A stretch of DNA of 9,299 nucleotides from Candidatus Delongbacteria bacterium (GTDB lineage Bacteria; Bacteroidota; Bacteroidia; Bacteroidales; ML635J-15). Both the position numbers and the translations under genes were made by a program. Where the stretch lies: contig JAQIDD010000090.1 of NCBI GenBank assembly GCA_027858215.1, forward strand, positions 1 to 9,299, written 5' to 3'. Within the stretch, counting starts at the first letter, position 1. Each line of letters opens with the position of its first letter. The notes under the pieces are model-generated. The model was given only the letters and a program-made list of their open reading frames with translations, ran no database searches and had not been told where the DNA came from. Below are positions 1-7,672 of this stretch, one piece after another.

Positions 1-59
1 GTCCCCATATTAATTAAAGGGTTCAAAAGATTTGTAAATAAATTTTAAAATTTTTAAAC

Positions 60-83
60 TTTGCGTCTCTCCGTCTTTGCGGT
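60..83 (+). repeat. Three-unit 8-nt periodic repeat (TTTGCGTC type)
   Basis: Three consecutive octamers read TTTGCGTC (60-67), TCTCCGTC (68-75) and TTTGCGGT (76-83). They differ from each other at only two to four positions. The tract stands out as a GC-richer island in a very AT-rich leader about 50 bases before lepB. I recall similar TTTGCG-type tracts as dispersed intergenic elements in Bacteroidetes genomes, but I could not verify that here. The rest of positions 1-130 shows no supported gene: all three + strand frames are closed by stops within the first 48 bases, so any upstream gene ends at or before the left edge. Confidence 0.55.
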
Positions 84-130
84 GATGTTTACTATTGTTG
101 ATATTGATTAGTTACTAAAATCTTTGTATT

Positions 131-1477
131 ATGAAAAATCCATTCAAAAACAAGTACGTCAAATTTAGCATTGTCAGTGTTGCATATATCCTGTTTGTCA
201 TATGGCTTGGTAGCTACTGGTGGCTGTTTGGCGAAATAATAATTGTTGACATTTACCTGACAAAAATCGTAAGATGGGCTTTCTGGAAGCCACGGAAAGA
301 CAAAAAAATGCCCAATTTTAAACGTAAGACACTTGAATGGGTTGATGCCATTATTTTTGCAGTCATAGCCGCTTCTATCATCAGGGCATTTTTCTTTGAA
401 GCCTTTACCATCCCCACATCTTCTATGGAAAAAACCATGATGGTGGGTGATTATCTGTTTGTCAGCAAAGTAGCTTATGGTCCGCGCAAACCAATCACAC
501 CCCTTTCGTTTCCTTTTGTGCACCATACCATGCCATTGTCACAAAAAACAAAATCATTTCTGACATGGATACAGAATCCCTATGAACGTATGGCAGGTTT
601 TGGAGATGTCAAACGCAATGATATTGTTGTGTTTAACTATCCTACCGGCGATACTGTTGTTCTTGAGAACCAGGCACAGGGGTATTATGACATCATCCGT
701 GTAAAAGTCAGGGAGCTAAAGATCATGGACATGAAAGCAGGCAGAAAAACAAATTCTGAACAGGTTTATTACAACCAGGCAAGAAAAATAGTGAGAAACC
801 GGAATACCATTATCGTTCGTCCGGTTGACAAAAGGGAAAATTACATTAAACGTTGCGTGGCCTTACCTGGTGACAGCCTCGAAATCCGCGATGGATGGGT
901 ATATATTGACGGCAAACCACAAAAACACTTCAAAGGCATACAGTTTAATTACGAGGTGATTACCGATGGCCGTATTCTGAGTGAAAACACACTGGAAAGA
1001 CTGGATGTTTCCAATCGTGATATATGGCACCAGGGAAGAAAATACATCCTTCCCCTGACTGAAAAACAGGCCAAAACATTAAAAAACATCAGGATAGTCA
1101 ACAGCATTACTAAACTAACACAAGCTGAAGGCATAAGAAATTACAGGATATTTCCCCACTATAAAAAATACGACTGGAATGAAGATTGGTTTGGTCCCCT
1201 GTATGTTCCCAAAGCTGGTGAAACCATTGATTTAACCCTTGATAATCTACCTCTTTATGAACGTGTTATCAACCATTATGAAAAGAATGATCTGAAAGTA
1301 AAAGATGGTAAAATTTACATCAATGGAAAGGCAACCGGCCAATACCAGTTTAAAATGGACTATTATTGGATGATGGGTGACAACAGGCACAATTCTGCAG
1401 ATGCCCGGTTCTGGGGTTTTGTCCCTGAAAATCACATTGTAGGCAAAGCTGCCATCATCTGGCTTTCGCTCGATTAA
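131..1477 (+). CDS. lepB: Signal peptidase I (LepB), Bacteroidetes long form
   Basis: This is an inner-membrane serine protease (peptidase family S26) that cleaves signal peptides from Sec-exported proteins on the periplasmic side. The 448 residues begin with two hydrophobic segments, about 11-40 and 72-90, matching the two-helix anchor of E. coli LepB. Box B follows at 94-106, with the catalytic Ser98 just before Met99. Box D has the catalytic Lys240 in YIKRCVALPGD. Box E at 414-430 reads MMGDNRHNSADARFWGF. The enzyme is longer than E. coli LepB (about 320 residues) because of extra sequence between Ser98 and Lys240 and a roughly 175-residue stretch between Lys240 and box E, as is usual in Bacteroidetes. 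His420 replaces the common Asp of GDNRDNS; I take this as lineage variation. The start at 131 lets the first helix begin normally, and no good Shine-Dalgarno precedes it. A LepB paralogue follows 138 bases downstream. In related genomes dapB often lies upstream, but it is not visible here. Confidence 0.95.
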   Translation: MKNPFKNKYVKFSIVSVAYILFVIWLGSYWWLFGEIIIVDIYLTKIVRWAFWKPRKDKKMPNFKRKTLEWVDAIIFAVIAASIIRAFFFEAFTIPTSSMEKTMMVGDYLFVSKVAYGPRKPITPLSFPFVHHTMPLSQKTKSFLTWIQNPYERMAGFGDVKRNDIVVFNYPTGDTVVLENQAQGYYDIIRVKVRELKIMDMKAGRKTNSEQVYYNQARKIVRNRNTIIVRPVDKRENYIKRCVALPGDSLEIRDGWVYIDGKPQKHFKGIQFNYEVITDGRILSENTLERLDVSNRDIWHQGRKYILPLTEKQAKTLKNIRIVNSITKLTQAEGIRNYRIFPHYKKYDWNEDWFGPLYVPKAGETIDLTLDNLPLYERVINHYEKNDLKVKDGKIYINGKATGQYQFKMDYYWMMGDNRHNSADARFWGFVPENHIVGKAAIIWLSLD

Positions 1478-1615
1478 GTAAAATCAGTCCCGGCAAACAT
1501 ACGGTGGAATCGATTGTTAAACAGAATACATTGAGACAAGATAAATTTCATGTCAAAAATGTAACTTTTTAAAGTATATCAGGTTTATATAAGAGAACAC
1601 CAACTGTAAGCTTCC

Positions 1616-2467
1616 ATGAAAAAGAGTTTATATATAGCTGCGGTTATCATTATTGTGTTTGTGTTTTTTATGTTGAAGTTTCACCTCGTAAAAAGTTACA
1701 ATCACGACATGCTTCCATCTATTTCTAAAGGAGAGTATGTATTGGTCAGCAGGATTCCCCCTGATAAGATGTCACGGTTGAACATAATAGCTTATCACTT
1801 TCCCGGCATTGCAGACAAAAAAATACGTAAAAAACCAGTACACCTCTCACGCCTGATGGCACTACCGGGAGATACCATTGAAATCCGCAACAAGAAAGTA
1901 TATGTCAACACTGATTATATGGACAAAAAGCTTTCCTTGTTTTATAAATATCGCATCAGCACCGACACCAGTTTTAATCCTAACTCGCTTGAAAAATTCA
2001 ATACTTTATTCGAAAATGAAATAGCACCAAGCAAAGCCTGGGAATTATTCACTTCTCCTAAAACTGCTTCTAATATAAATGATTTGAGAGGCGTAACCAA
2101 TGTTCGTTTTTTATCAGATTTACATAGAAATATGGATTATGGTGTCTTTCCAAACTCCAGATTTTTCAATTGGAACAAAGATTATTTCGGCCCTTTAGTC
2201 ATTCCCGAAGTCGGTAAGGAAATACAGATCAATTATATGAACATAAATCTCTATAAGCGCATAATTGAGGTGTATGAAAATCACAACCTGATCATAAAAT
2301 ACCAGAAAATATACATTGACGGGAAAGAAGCAACCACATACATACCGGAGCAAAACTATTATTTTGTTATGGATGACAACAGGGATCATTGCAACGACTC
2401 CCGGCATTGGGGTTTCCTGCCTGCCGATCACGTAGCCGGAATAAAGACATTTCAACGCAATGACTAA
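1616..2467 (+). CDS. LepB-like S26 paralogue lacking the catalytic Ser-Lys dyad
   Basis: This 283-residue protein is a clear paralogue of the preceding LepB. It has one N-terminal membrane helix (about 4-22), then box B-like, box D-like (LMALPGD at 80-86) and box E-like (DDNRDHCNDSRHWGF at 253-267) segments. The stretch between boxes D and E is nearly the same length as in LepB (175 against 176 residues) and shares the FxWNxDxFGPL pattern. Aligning on the conserved Met places Asp31 where LepB has catalytic Ser98, and Ser78 where it has catalytic Lys240. In box E the Gly of GDN is Asp253 and the Ser is Cys259, while Asp261 is kept. It should therefore not work as a normal Ser/Lys peptidase, although databases would probably call it signal peptidase I. 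The reading frame is intact, which argues against simple decay. A periplasm-facing scaffold, chaperone or LepB partner is possible; this is inference. It lies 138 bases after lepB and overlaps the next gene by 8 bases, so the two are probably translationally coupled. Confidence 0.9.
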   Translation: MKKSLYIAAVIIIVFVFFMLKFHLVKSYNHDMLPSISKGEYVLVSRIPPDKMSRLNIIAYHFPGIADKKIRKKPVHLSRLMALPGDTIEIRNKKVYVNTDYMDKKLSLFYKYRISTDTSFNPNSLEKFNTLFENEIAPSKAWELFTSPKTASNINDLRGVTNVRFLSDLHRNMDYGVFPNSRFFNWNKDYFGPLVIPEVGKEIQINYMNINLYKRIIEVYENHNLIIKYQKIYIDGKEATTYIPEQNYYFVMDDNRDHCNDSRHWGFLPADHVAGIKTFQRND

Positions 2468-3071
2468 AGTTCTTTTGAATACAGCATATTTCCCTCCCAT
2501 TGAGTATATACAACAATTCAGCGGCTCAGACGATGTTTACATTGAAGCCTGCGAACATTATGTAAAACAGTCATACCGCAACCGGTGCAGAATTTCGGCA
2601 CCAAATGGCATTCAAAATCTAATTGTGCCTGTGGTAAAAGGGAAAAGTCCGGGACAACCCATTCGGGATATAAAAATTGATTATTCCGAACCATGGCAGG
2701 GAAACCATCGCCGCAGCATAGAAACGGCTTATGCTGCTGCGCCGTTTTTTGAATTTTATTATGAGGAAATCCTGCCCTTTTTCAAACAGAAATACCGTTT
2801 TTTGTTTGATCTCAATCTTAACATTTGTGAAAAACTCATCACCCTATTTGATCTGGATACCGCCATCTGCTTAACGACAAAATACACAGCAGCTCCGTCA
2901 AAAGATTTCAAAGATTTAAGGGATAAATTGCATCCAAAAAAAAACATGATAACCAAGCAAACACCATACATGCAGGTTTTCAGCGAACGGCATGGATTTC
3001 AACCAGGGTTAAGTGCCCTGGACCTGCTATTTAATGAAGGGCCTGCCAGCAAAACGTACTTATCCGGTTGA
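2460..3071 (+). CDS. WbqC-family protein
   Basis: This 203-residue soluble protein has no signal peptide or membrane helix. I recognise the WbqC-like family (Pfam PF08889) from the N-terminal YFPPIEYIQQF segment (10-20), the HYVKQSYRNRCRI segment (33-45), the NGIQNLIVPV segment (49-58) and the C-terminal LDLLFNEGPASKTYL (187-201). The length is normal for the family and both ends look complete. Family members occur in O-antigen and other surface-sugar loci and, in Bacteroidetes, next to lepB; no biochemical role is firmly established that I know of. The ATG lies inside the end of the preceding gene in a different frame (8-base overlap, ATGACTAA), which suggests translational coupling with the LepB paralogue and co-expression of the pair. 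No clear Rho-independent terminator with a T-tract follows on the + strand. Confidence 0.92.
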   Translation: MTKVLLNTAYFPPIEYIQQFSGSDDVYIEACEHYVKQSYRNRCRISAPNGIQNLIVPVVKGKSPGQPIRDIKIDYSEPWQGNHRRSIETAYAAAPFFEFYYEEILPFFKQKYRFLFDLNLNICEKLITLFDLDTAICLTTKYTAAPSKDFKDLRDKLHPKKNMITKQTPYMQVFSERHGFQPGLSALDLLFNEGPASKTYLSG

Positions 3072-3276
3072 TGTCCCCTGTTTTGCAGAAAAGCCATACC
3101 TTCCAACCAATCCCGATGCGCCGCATGAAGCCCCGTCCAACCAGGTTGAACAATCACCTTGCGTCATGTTTGAAAATGACTCTTACCCAACACCATTTAT
3201 TCTGCGAAAAATCTGACGTTAAGAGGTTTTTAGCTATCAAACTTGTTCTTTTATTAACTACTCACACACCTATAAT

Positions 3277-3309
3277 TGTTATTACTGATACCCACACACA
3301 GCAATAACA
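3277..3309. other. AT-rich hairpin in convergent intergenic region
   Basis: TGTTATT (3277-3283) pairs with AATAACA (3303-3309). After one A/C mismatch the stem continues with CTG (3285-3287) against CAG (3299-3301), giving 10 pairs around an 11-base loop. No T-tract follows on either strand, so this is only a candidate end-of-transcript structure between wbqC (+) and the kinase gene (-). The rest of 3072-3343 shows no convincing gene; short open frames here have unlikely composition and no recognisable domain. Confidence 0.3.
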
Positions 3310-3317
3310 GACAACAT

Positions 3318-3329
3318 GGGCTTTAGCCC
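3318..3329. terminator. Possible short GC hairpin between convergent genes
   Basis: GGGCTTTAGCCC forms a 4-bp GC stem with a TTTA loop, or 5 bp with a 2-base loop. It lies 14 bases beyond the stop codon of the histidine kinase gene on the - strand. There is no following T-run, so it is a weak terminator candidate at best. GGGCTTTAGCCC-like units can also be dispersed repeats, which one copy cannot show. Confidence 0.25.
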
Positions 3330-3343
3330 TGATATGCGTAATT

Positions 3344-5212
3344 TTATGTTACGGGCTTAAGATCAATAAATTCTGATATGGTATTCAGAAAAACCTGCTT
3401 CATGATGGGTTTTGCTAAATAATCATTGCATCCTGCCTGTGCTGAAAAGTATTCATCCTGTGTATCTGAATAAGCTGTCTGGGCAATGATTGGAATGTCA
3501 GGATACTGCTCTTTCAGTTCACTGGTAAGATCCAGCCCATTCTCATCAGGCAATCTGATGTCCATCATGATGAGATCAACATCGGGATGTTGTTTCATAA
3601 TCTCACGTGCTTCCCGAGCATTTGGAGCATGCAATACCTGAACATTATACCTCCTTAAATAGGCTTTCAGCAAAATACAGTTATCTTCCAGGTCTTCCAC
3701 AATGAGTATTTTGTTTCCTTTTTTAACATCATCAGATGCTTTGTGTTCAGTTTTCGGTTTATCAGAAATTGAGCGCAACTTATTGCCGGGAAGCATAATA
3801 ACAAATTCACTTCCTTCGTTTTCTTCTGATTTTATGCGTATTTCACCATTCAAGCCTTTTACCAGTGCATCGGCAATAGAAAGCCCAAGCCCGTTTCCTG
3901 AGTCAGGATGTTCAAGTGAGGCATGCAACTGGAAAAAACGTTCAAATACATTTGTTTGTTTATTTTTAGGAATACCACTACCCTGGTCATGTACAGACAA
4001 ACAAAACAGGCCCGATTCATTCAGATACATTTTCAGATTCACAACAGCACTATCGGGGGAATATTTAACTGCATTATCAATGATTTTTTCACTTACTTTC
4101 AGCAAGGCATTTTTATCGGTGTTTATGATCATGTTTTTTATTCCGGGATCAAGATGATGCTCAAGTTCCAGGCTTTTCTTTGATTTCAATATCTTTTTAC
4201 TGGCTAAAGAAATGGCATCATTGAATATATCTGTGACATCATATTCTGAAGGATTAAAATGATATTGTTCTGTTTCAAGGCTTGACATCAACAACACGTC
4301 TTCAATGATATTCAGCAGTTGTTCAGAATTATGCAGGATATGTTTTCCATAATCTTTGATTTCGGAATGACTGAGTTGATTATTGGCAATCAATTGGGGA
4401 AAACCCATGATACCATTCAGGGGGGTCCTGATTTCATGGCTCATGTTTGCCAGGAAACTGGATTTTAATTTATCACTTTCTTCTGCCTTCTTTTTGGCCT
4501 CTTCAAGTTCGTGAATGATACCATCCAGTTTTTTATTTGTGTGCATCAATTCTTTATTCTGTTGATAATAATCCTGGTATAAAGCTTCATATTCATTTTT
4601 TTGCTTCTTCAGATACTCGGCTAAATTATGCTGGGGAGTGATGTTTATGATGACAATCAGGCCGGCAAAAACTTCATTCTTGTCATTCTCCAGGGCTATC
4701 CCTTTCATGAAATACGTATCCTGTTTAAACGTATATTCAGCCTCTACTTTATTCCCCGACAAGACCTTATTGAGTTTTGGTACAAAGAAATCATAAGTAG
4801 GTTGCGAAATATGGACATCATCAACATGGATATTTTGCATCCCCGCCAAGTCAATACCGTGTTTGGCTAACTCTTTCCCATGGGCAAGTATAATTCTGGC
4901 ATCTTTATCAAATATAAGCACATCCACACCGGGGATATTGGATAAGGTAAGGTTGTACCAATGTTCGCTCCTGTTCAAAAAAACGATCATGTTGTTCTTT
5001 GCCTTGATTTCTTTTCTGATCAAATAATAGATTAGCAGTGTGGTAATTATGACAAAAAGAGCCCCCTTAATGGACTGGTAATTGGTGATTTCTGCCGGCT
5101 CTTTATAAAACAAGAATACCAGATTATCCGTTAAAAAGATCCAAATCAAAGAAAAAACAAGAAATATCAGCGCTATTTTAAGGGCAGTATTTCTGGATAT
5201 GTTTTTTTTCAT
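3344..5212 (-). CDS. Hybrid sensor histidine kinase with PAS and C-terminal receiver
   Basis: This 622-residue membrane sensor phosphorylates itself and passes phosphate to its own receiver. Two membrane helices (about 11-30 and 48-66) flank a short periplasmic loop. The pattern WIFLTDN ... IKG ... is a sensor N-terminus I have seen in other PAS kinases. A PAS-like domain follows (about 84-195), then a coiled coil (about 198-250). The HisKA box SFLANMSHEIRTPLNGIMGF carries phospho-acceptor His259. The HATPase_c domain has the N box (Asn380), G1 box DQGSGI (409-414), F box FERFF (423-427) and G2 box GNGLGL (439-444). The receiver (about 501-616) keeps Glu506, Asp507, phospho-acceptor Asp551, Thr579 and Lys601, so all key residues are present. 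There is no Hpt or DNA-binding domain, and no partner regulator lies in the window, so the output is unknown. A TAnnTTTG box lies about 60 bases upstream. The signal sensed cannot be read from the sequence. Confidence 0.95.
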   Translation of the reverse strand: MKKNISRNTALKIALIFLVFSLIWIFLTDNLVFLFYKEPAEITNYQSIKGALFVIITTLLIYYLIRKEIKAKNNMIVFLNRSEHWYNLTLSNIPGVDVLIFDKDARIILAHGKELAKHGIDLAGMQNIHVDDVHISQPTYDFFVPKLNKVLSGNKVEAEYTFKQDTYFMKGIALENDKNEVFAGLIVIINITPQHNLAEYLKKQKNEYEALYQDYYQQNKELMHTNKKLDGIIHELEEAKKKAEESDKLKSSFLANMSHEIRTPLNGIMGFPQLIANNQLSHSEIKDYGKHILHNSEQLLNIIEDVLLMSSLETEQYHFNPSEYDVTDIFNDAISLASKKILKSKKSLELEHHLDPGIKNMIINTDKNALLKVSEKIIDNAVKYSPDSAVVNLKMYLNESGLFCLSVHDQGSGIPKNKQTNVFERFFQLHASLEHPDSGNGLGLSIADALVKGLNGEIRIKSEENEGSEFVIMLPGNKLRSISDKPKTEHKASDDVKKGNKILIVEDLEDNCILLKAYLRRYNVQVLHAPNAREAREIMKQHPDVDLIMMDIRLPDENGLDLTSELKEQYPDIPIIAQTAYSDTQDEYFSAQAGCNDYLAKPIMKQVFLNTISEFIDLKPVT

Positions 5213-5239
5213 AACAACAGCGTAAAGTTAATTTTGGTT

Positions 5240-5317
5240 TTTCGAAACTCATCAACAATTAGTTTTAAATCATTCAAAGATAACATATTTACCGTTTTTA
5301 ACCATGATGTTTCGAAA
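5240..5317. repeat. Inverted repeat bracketing the kinase promoter box
   Basis: The left arm TTTCGAAACTCATCA (5240-5254) and the right arm TGATGTTTCGAAA (5305-5317) are inverted copies: 13 matching positions with a 2-base insertion in the left arm. Each arm holds the palindrome TTTCGAAA. The two palindromes are centred 70 bp apart, and their midpoint falls on the -7-like box at 5275-5282. This geometry suits a pair of operators around a promoter, but no binding protein is known. Confidence 0.45.
5275..5304 (-). promoter_or_regulatory. Candidate Bacteroidetes promoter for the histidine kinase
   Basis: On the - strand TATCTTTG (5282-5275) matches the Bacteroidetes -7 consensus TAnnTTTG exactly. 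Nineteen bases upstream is TGG (5304-5302), two of three matches to the -33 TTG. Transcription would start near 5268 and leave a leader of about 55 bases before the ATG at 5212. The box lies inside the TTTCGAAA inverted repeat. Confidence 0.45.
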
Positions 5318-5395
5318 TAATATGCAATATTATCATTTTGTGTAGTGGAAATGTGGTTCATCGCATCTCAACTTCCTCTTTTGAAACAAATTATT

Positions 5396-7612
5396 TTAAT
5401 GCCTTATCAATATTTCAGCGTAAGCATTATCATCAGTCTCAGAATAAATTTCCAAAAGGAACATCCCTGAAACATTTAGACGTGGAACAATTTGGTAAAT
5501 ACCAACACCCGAATTGACATATATTGTTTTGGAAAACAACAATTGGCCGGAAACGGATTTCAAATTCACTTTCAAACCCTTCTTTGTGTCTGCTTTTATC
5601 TTCAGGCTTAAGATATCGCTAAAAGGAACAGGATAAACATCCAGAACACAAAATTCAATATCATCCTCATTTGTATGCAGCGATACAGGCCCAAAATATT
5701 CGTATTTTCCATCTATATCAACCTGTTTTAACCTGTAATAATAGGTTAGTCCCGCAACAATTCCGGGATCAACGAAATCATAAGCTTTGAGTTGTTTAGA
5801 AAATCCGGCTGCTTTTACCTTACCTATTGAATCAAAATCAAAGCCATCAACAGACTTTTGAATCTCATAGTAATCACTGTTAAACTCACTCATGGTTTTC
5901 CATGTCAGGGTTGCTGTGTCATCATGCTTTGCATCAACAACAAACTCAATCATTTCAACCGGCATGGGGCTAAAATAGGTCTGAACATAGGTGGGCAAAC
6001 CTATACCTGAAGCATTGTTTCCCAAATAAATACCATTATCCTTGTAAATCGGGCCGGATTTTGTTCCTGACGCAGCATCATTCGGGTTTTCGATAACCCC
6101 CAACCATGAATTCAAATCGTTTACACTACCACCCATTCCGTTGGCATCCTTAGCAACATAAATATTGCCATCAGGGGCTACCTGGAGCGCGCCCAATCCA
6201 TTGTAATTGGAGCCTCCGCTTAATGCCGATACACCTATTTCGGTTTCAGAGACAGCAATGGATGCTTCATCTGTCAAACTCAGATCGTATTGCAACACAT
6301 TATTGTATTCCCACGCCGTTGTATAAAGTGTAGATCCATCCGGTGAAAACTCAATACCATAAGCTTGTGTTCTGGTTGTTGAAAGTGTCATCGGATTGGA
6401 AACCACACCCGTAGCCGGATTAAAATCAAAAAGTTGCGTAGTAGCAGCACCAAGAACATTCAAAGCAATCCGGTCACCGGAAGGAGCTACTTTCATATAG
6501 CCTGCTGAATACCATCCATTAAAGTTATCATAATGTACAATCCCGGCAGAAGATTCAACAGGTGTTGTATTCAGACCCGTATCATCAATCAGGTAAGCCA
6601 GGAATTTATTGTTACCCCAGTCGTGAGTCACTACCCAAATATCACTTTCATTGGAATGTTTTATGGAAGTAATTTTTTCAGTATTGGGATTATTCAGTTC
6701 AATGTTTTTCTGCCCTGAAACAACATCACCAAGGCCACCGTCAAGTGTCATATCCACTATAGAATAACACAGGCCTTTATGTCCAATTTCGTAATCTCCG
6801 TTTCGGTATAAAGTAAAAATATAATACGTATCAGGATCACCCGGATGAGGCACGATTACACCGCTTTGGGTTGAAGAAATTGAGCCATACAGACCAGTAC
6901 CGTTGGGCATGGTGGCATGATTGGCATTCCACACCGAAACACCGTTTGTATAAAACAACAAGTCTCCCTGTTGATCACAAATGGATGCACATCCCTCCCA
7001 TTGGTCCATGTTGCTGCCATCAATACCAAGGGGCGGATCATAACGAAAGTCAACACCGGCACCAAATCCAAAATGCCATACGGATTCATGGCCGCCGCCA
7101 CCGATGTACACGGCCTCTTCATACATTTCCATCTCAGCAATACCTACAAATGTATGCCCATTGTTGGCTGTTATATTGAGCCGGTATCTTGTGTAAGCAG
7201 TACCGTTGGTAAATTCATAAGACTTTTCATCCAAAGGAATCCAGTCTGTGACACCGGTATGGATATCTAATTCCACCCAGGATGCCCCATCCCAGCCTTC
7301 CAGCGTCCATGCTGCAGGGGCTGATTCATCTGCGGTTGAATAATCGCGAAGTTTTAACGTATATTTTTCAATGGTTTTGGCTGATAAAAACTCATACTCA
7401 AGTATGCCTGTTGTGTTTCCGTTAGCAGTGTACCAGCCGTTCAATTCATCCACCACACCATCAAAAGCATATTGTGCAGCATAGCTGGCACTGTATTGTG
7501 AACTAGCTGTGGCGGTACCATTCAAACATTGATTCTGAGTGTACACAACAGAAATTGCAACCATCGGCATACACAGCATAAGAAGCAAAAGTATATATGG
7601 TTTAAAACGCAT
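5396..7612 (-). CDS. T9SS-sorted secreted protein with discoidin domain and beta-propeller
   Basis: This is a predicted cell-surface or secreted protein of 738 residues. A signal peptide (about 1-20, MRFKPY then Leu-rich) is followed by an F5/8 type C (discoidin) carbohydrate-binding-like domain (about 29-166). A beta-propeller region follows (about 178-548) with blade motifs such as VAPSGDRIAL, FSPDGSTLYTT and VAPDGNIYVA. Then comes a fibronectin III-like domain (about 550-646) with the ATLTWKTMSEFNSDYYEIQK pattern common before T9SS tails. The C-terminal type A sorting domain (about 658-738) starts with YPVPFSD, a variant of YPNPF. Export would be by Sec and then the type IX system, with tail removal. 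I chose the ATG at 7612 over the one at 7630: GAAGGA lies 8-9 bases before it, and the promoter-like box at 7636-7643 would put the transcript start near 7629, which would make the 7630 start leaderless. Substrate and enzymatic activity are not evident; adhesion or glycan binding is inference. Confidence 0.9.
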   Translation of the reverse strand: MRFKPYILLLLMLCMPMVAISVVYTQNQCLNGTATASSQYSASYAAQYAFDGVVDELNGWYTANGNTTGILEYEFLSAKTIEKYTLKLRDYSTADESAPAAWTLEGWDGASWVELDIHTGVTDWIPLDEKSYEFTNGTAYTRYRLNITANNGHTFVGIAEMEMYEEAVYIGGGGHESVWHFGFGAGVDFRYDPPLGIDGSNMDQWEGCASICDQQGDLLFYTNGVSVWNANHATMPNGTGLYGSISSTQSGVIVPHPGDPDTYYIFTLYRNGDYEIGHKGLCYSIVDMTLDGGLGDVVSGQKNIELNNPNTEKITSIKHSNESDIWVVTHDWGNNKFLAYLIDDTGLNTTPVESSAGIVHYDNFNGWYSAGYMKVAPSGDRIALNVLGAATTQLFDFNPATGVVSNPMTLSTTRTQAYGIEFSPDGSTLYTTAWEYNNVLQYDLSLTDEASIAVSETEIGVSALSGGSNYNGLGALQVAPDGNIYVAKDANGMGGSVNDLNSWLGVIENPNDAASGTKSGPIYKDNGIYLGNNASGIGLPTYVQTYFSPMPVEMIEFVVDAKHDDTATLTWKTMSEFNSDYYEIQKSVDGFDFDSIGKVKAAGFSKQLKAYDFVDPGIVAGLTYYYRLKQVDIDGKYEYFGPVSLHTNEDDIEFCVLDVYPVPFSDILSLKIKADTKKGLKVNLKSVSGQLLFSKTIYVNSGVGIYQIVPRLNVSGMFLLEIYSETDDNAYAEILIRH

Positions 7613-7635
7613 AAGTTTTCCTTCAATCATTTACC

Positions 7636-7643
7636 CAAAAATA
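7636..7643 (-). promoter_or_regulatory. Candidate -7 promoter box for the T9SS protein gene
   Basis: On the - strand TATTTTTG (7643-7636) matches TAnnTTTG. I see no TTG at the -33 spacing, and the surroundings are AT-rich, so chance matches are likely. If real, transcription starts near 7629 and favours translation from the ATG at 7612. Confidence 0.35.
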
Positions 7644-7672
7644 CAAAATTTTATGGTGCGATTTAAAAAACA

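Noticed and set aside
1376..1420. His420 in LepB box E (GDNRHNSAD) instead of Asp, considered as a defect.
   Set aside because: This position is not one of the catalytic dyad residues, and I recall His here in other Bacteroidetes LepB proteins, so it looks like lineage variation.
1531..1569. Possible separate promoter for the LepB paralogue: TTG at 1531 and TAACTTTT at 1562.
   Set aside because: The spacing of 28 bases is too long for the 19-21 of the Bacteroidetes consensus and the -7 box has a mismatch.
3013..3307. Short + strand open frames overlapping and following wbqC.
   Set aside because: They start inside wbqC in other frames, have odd composition and resemble no domain.
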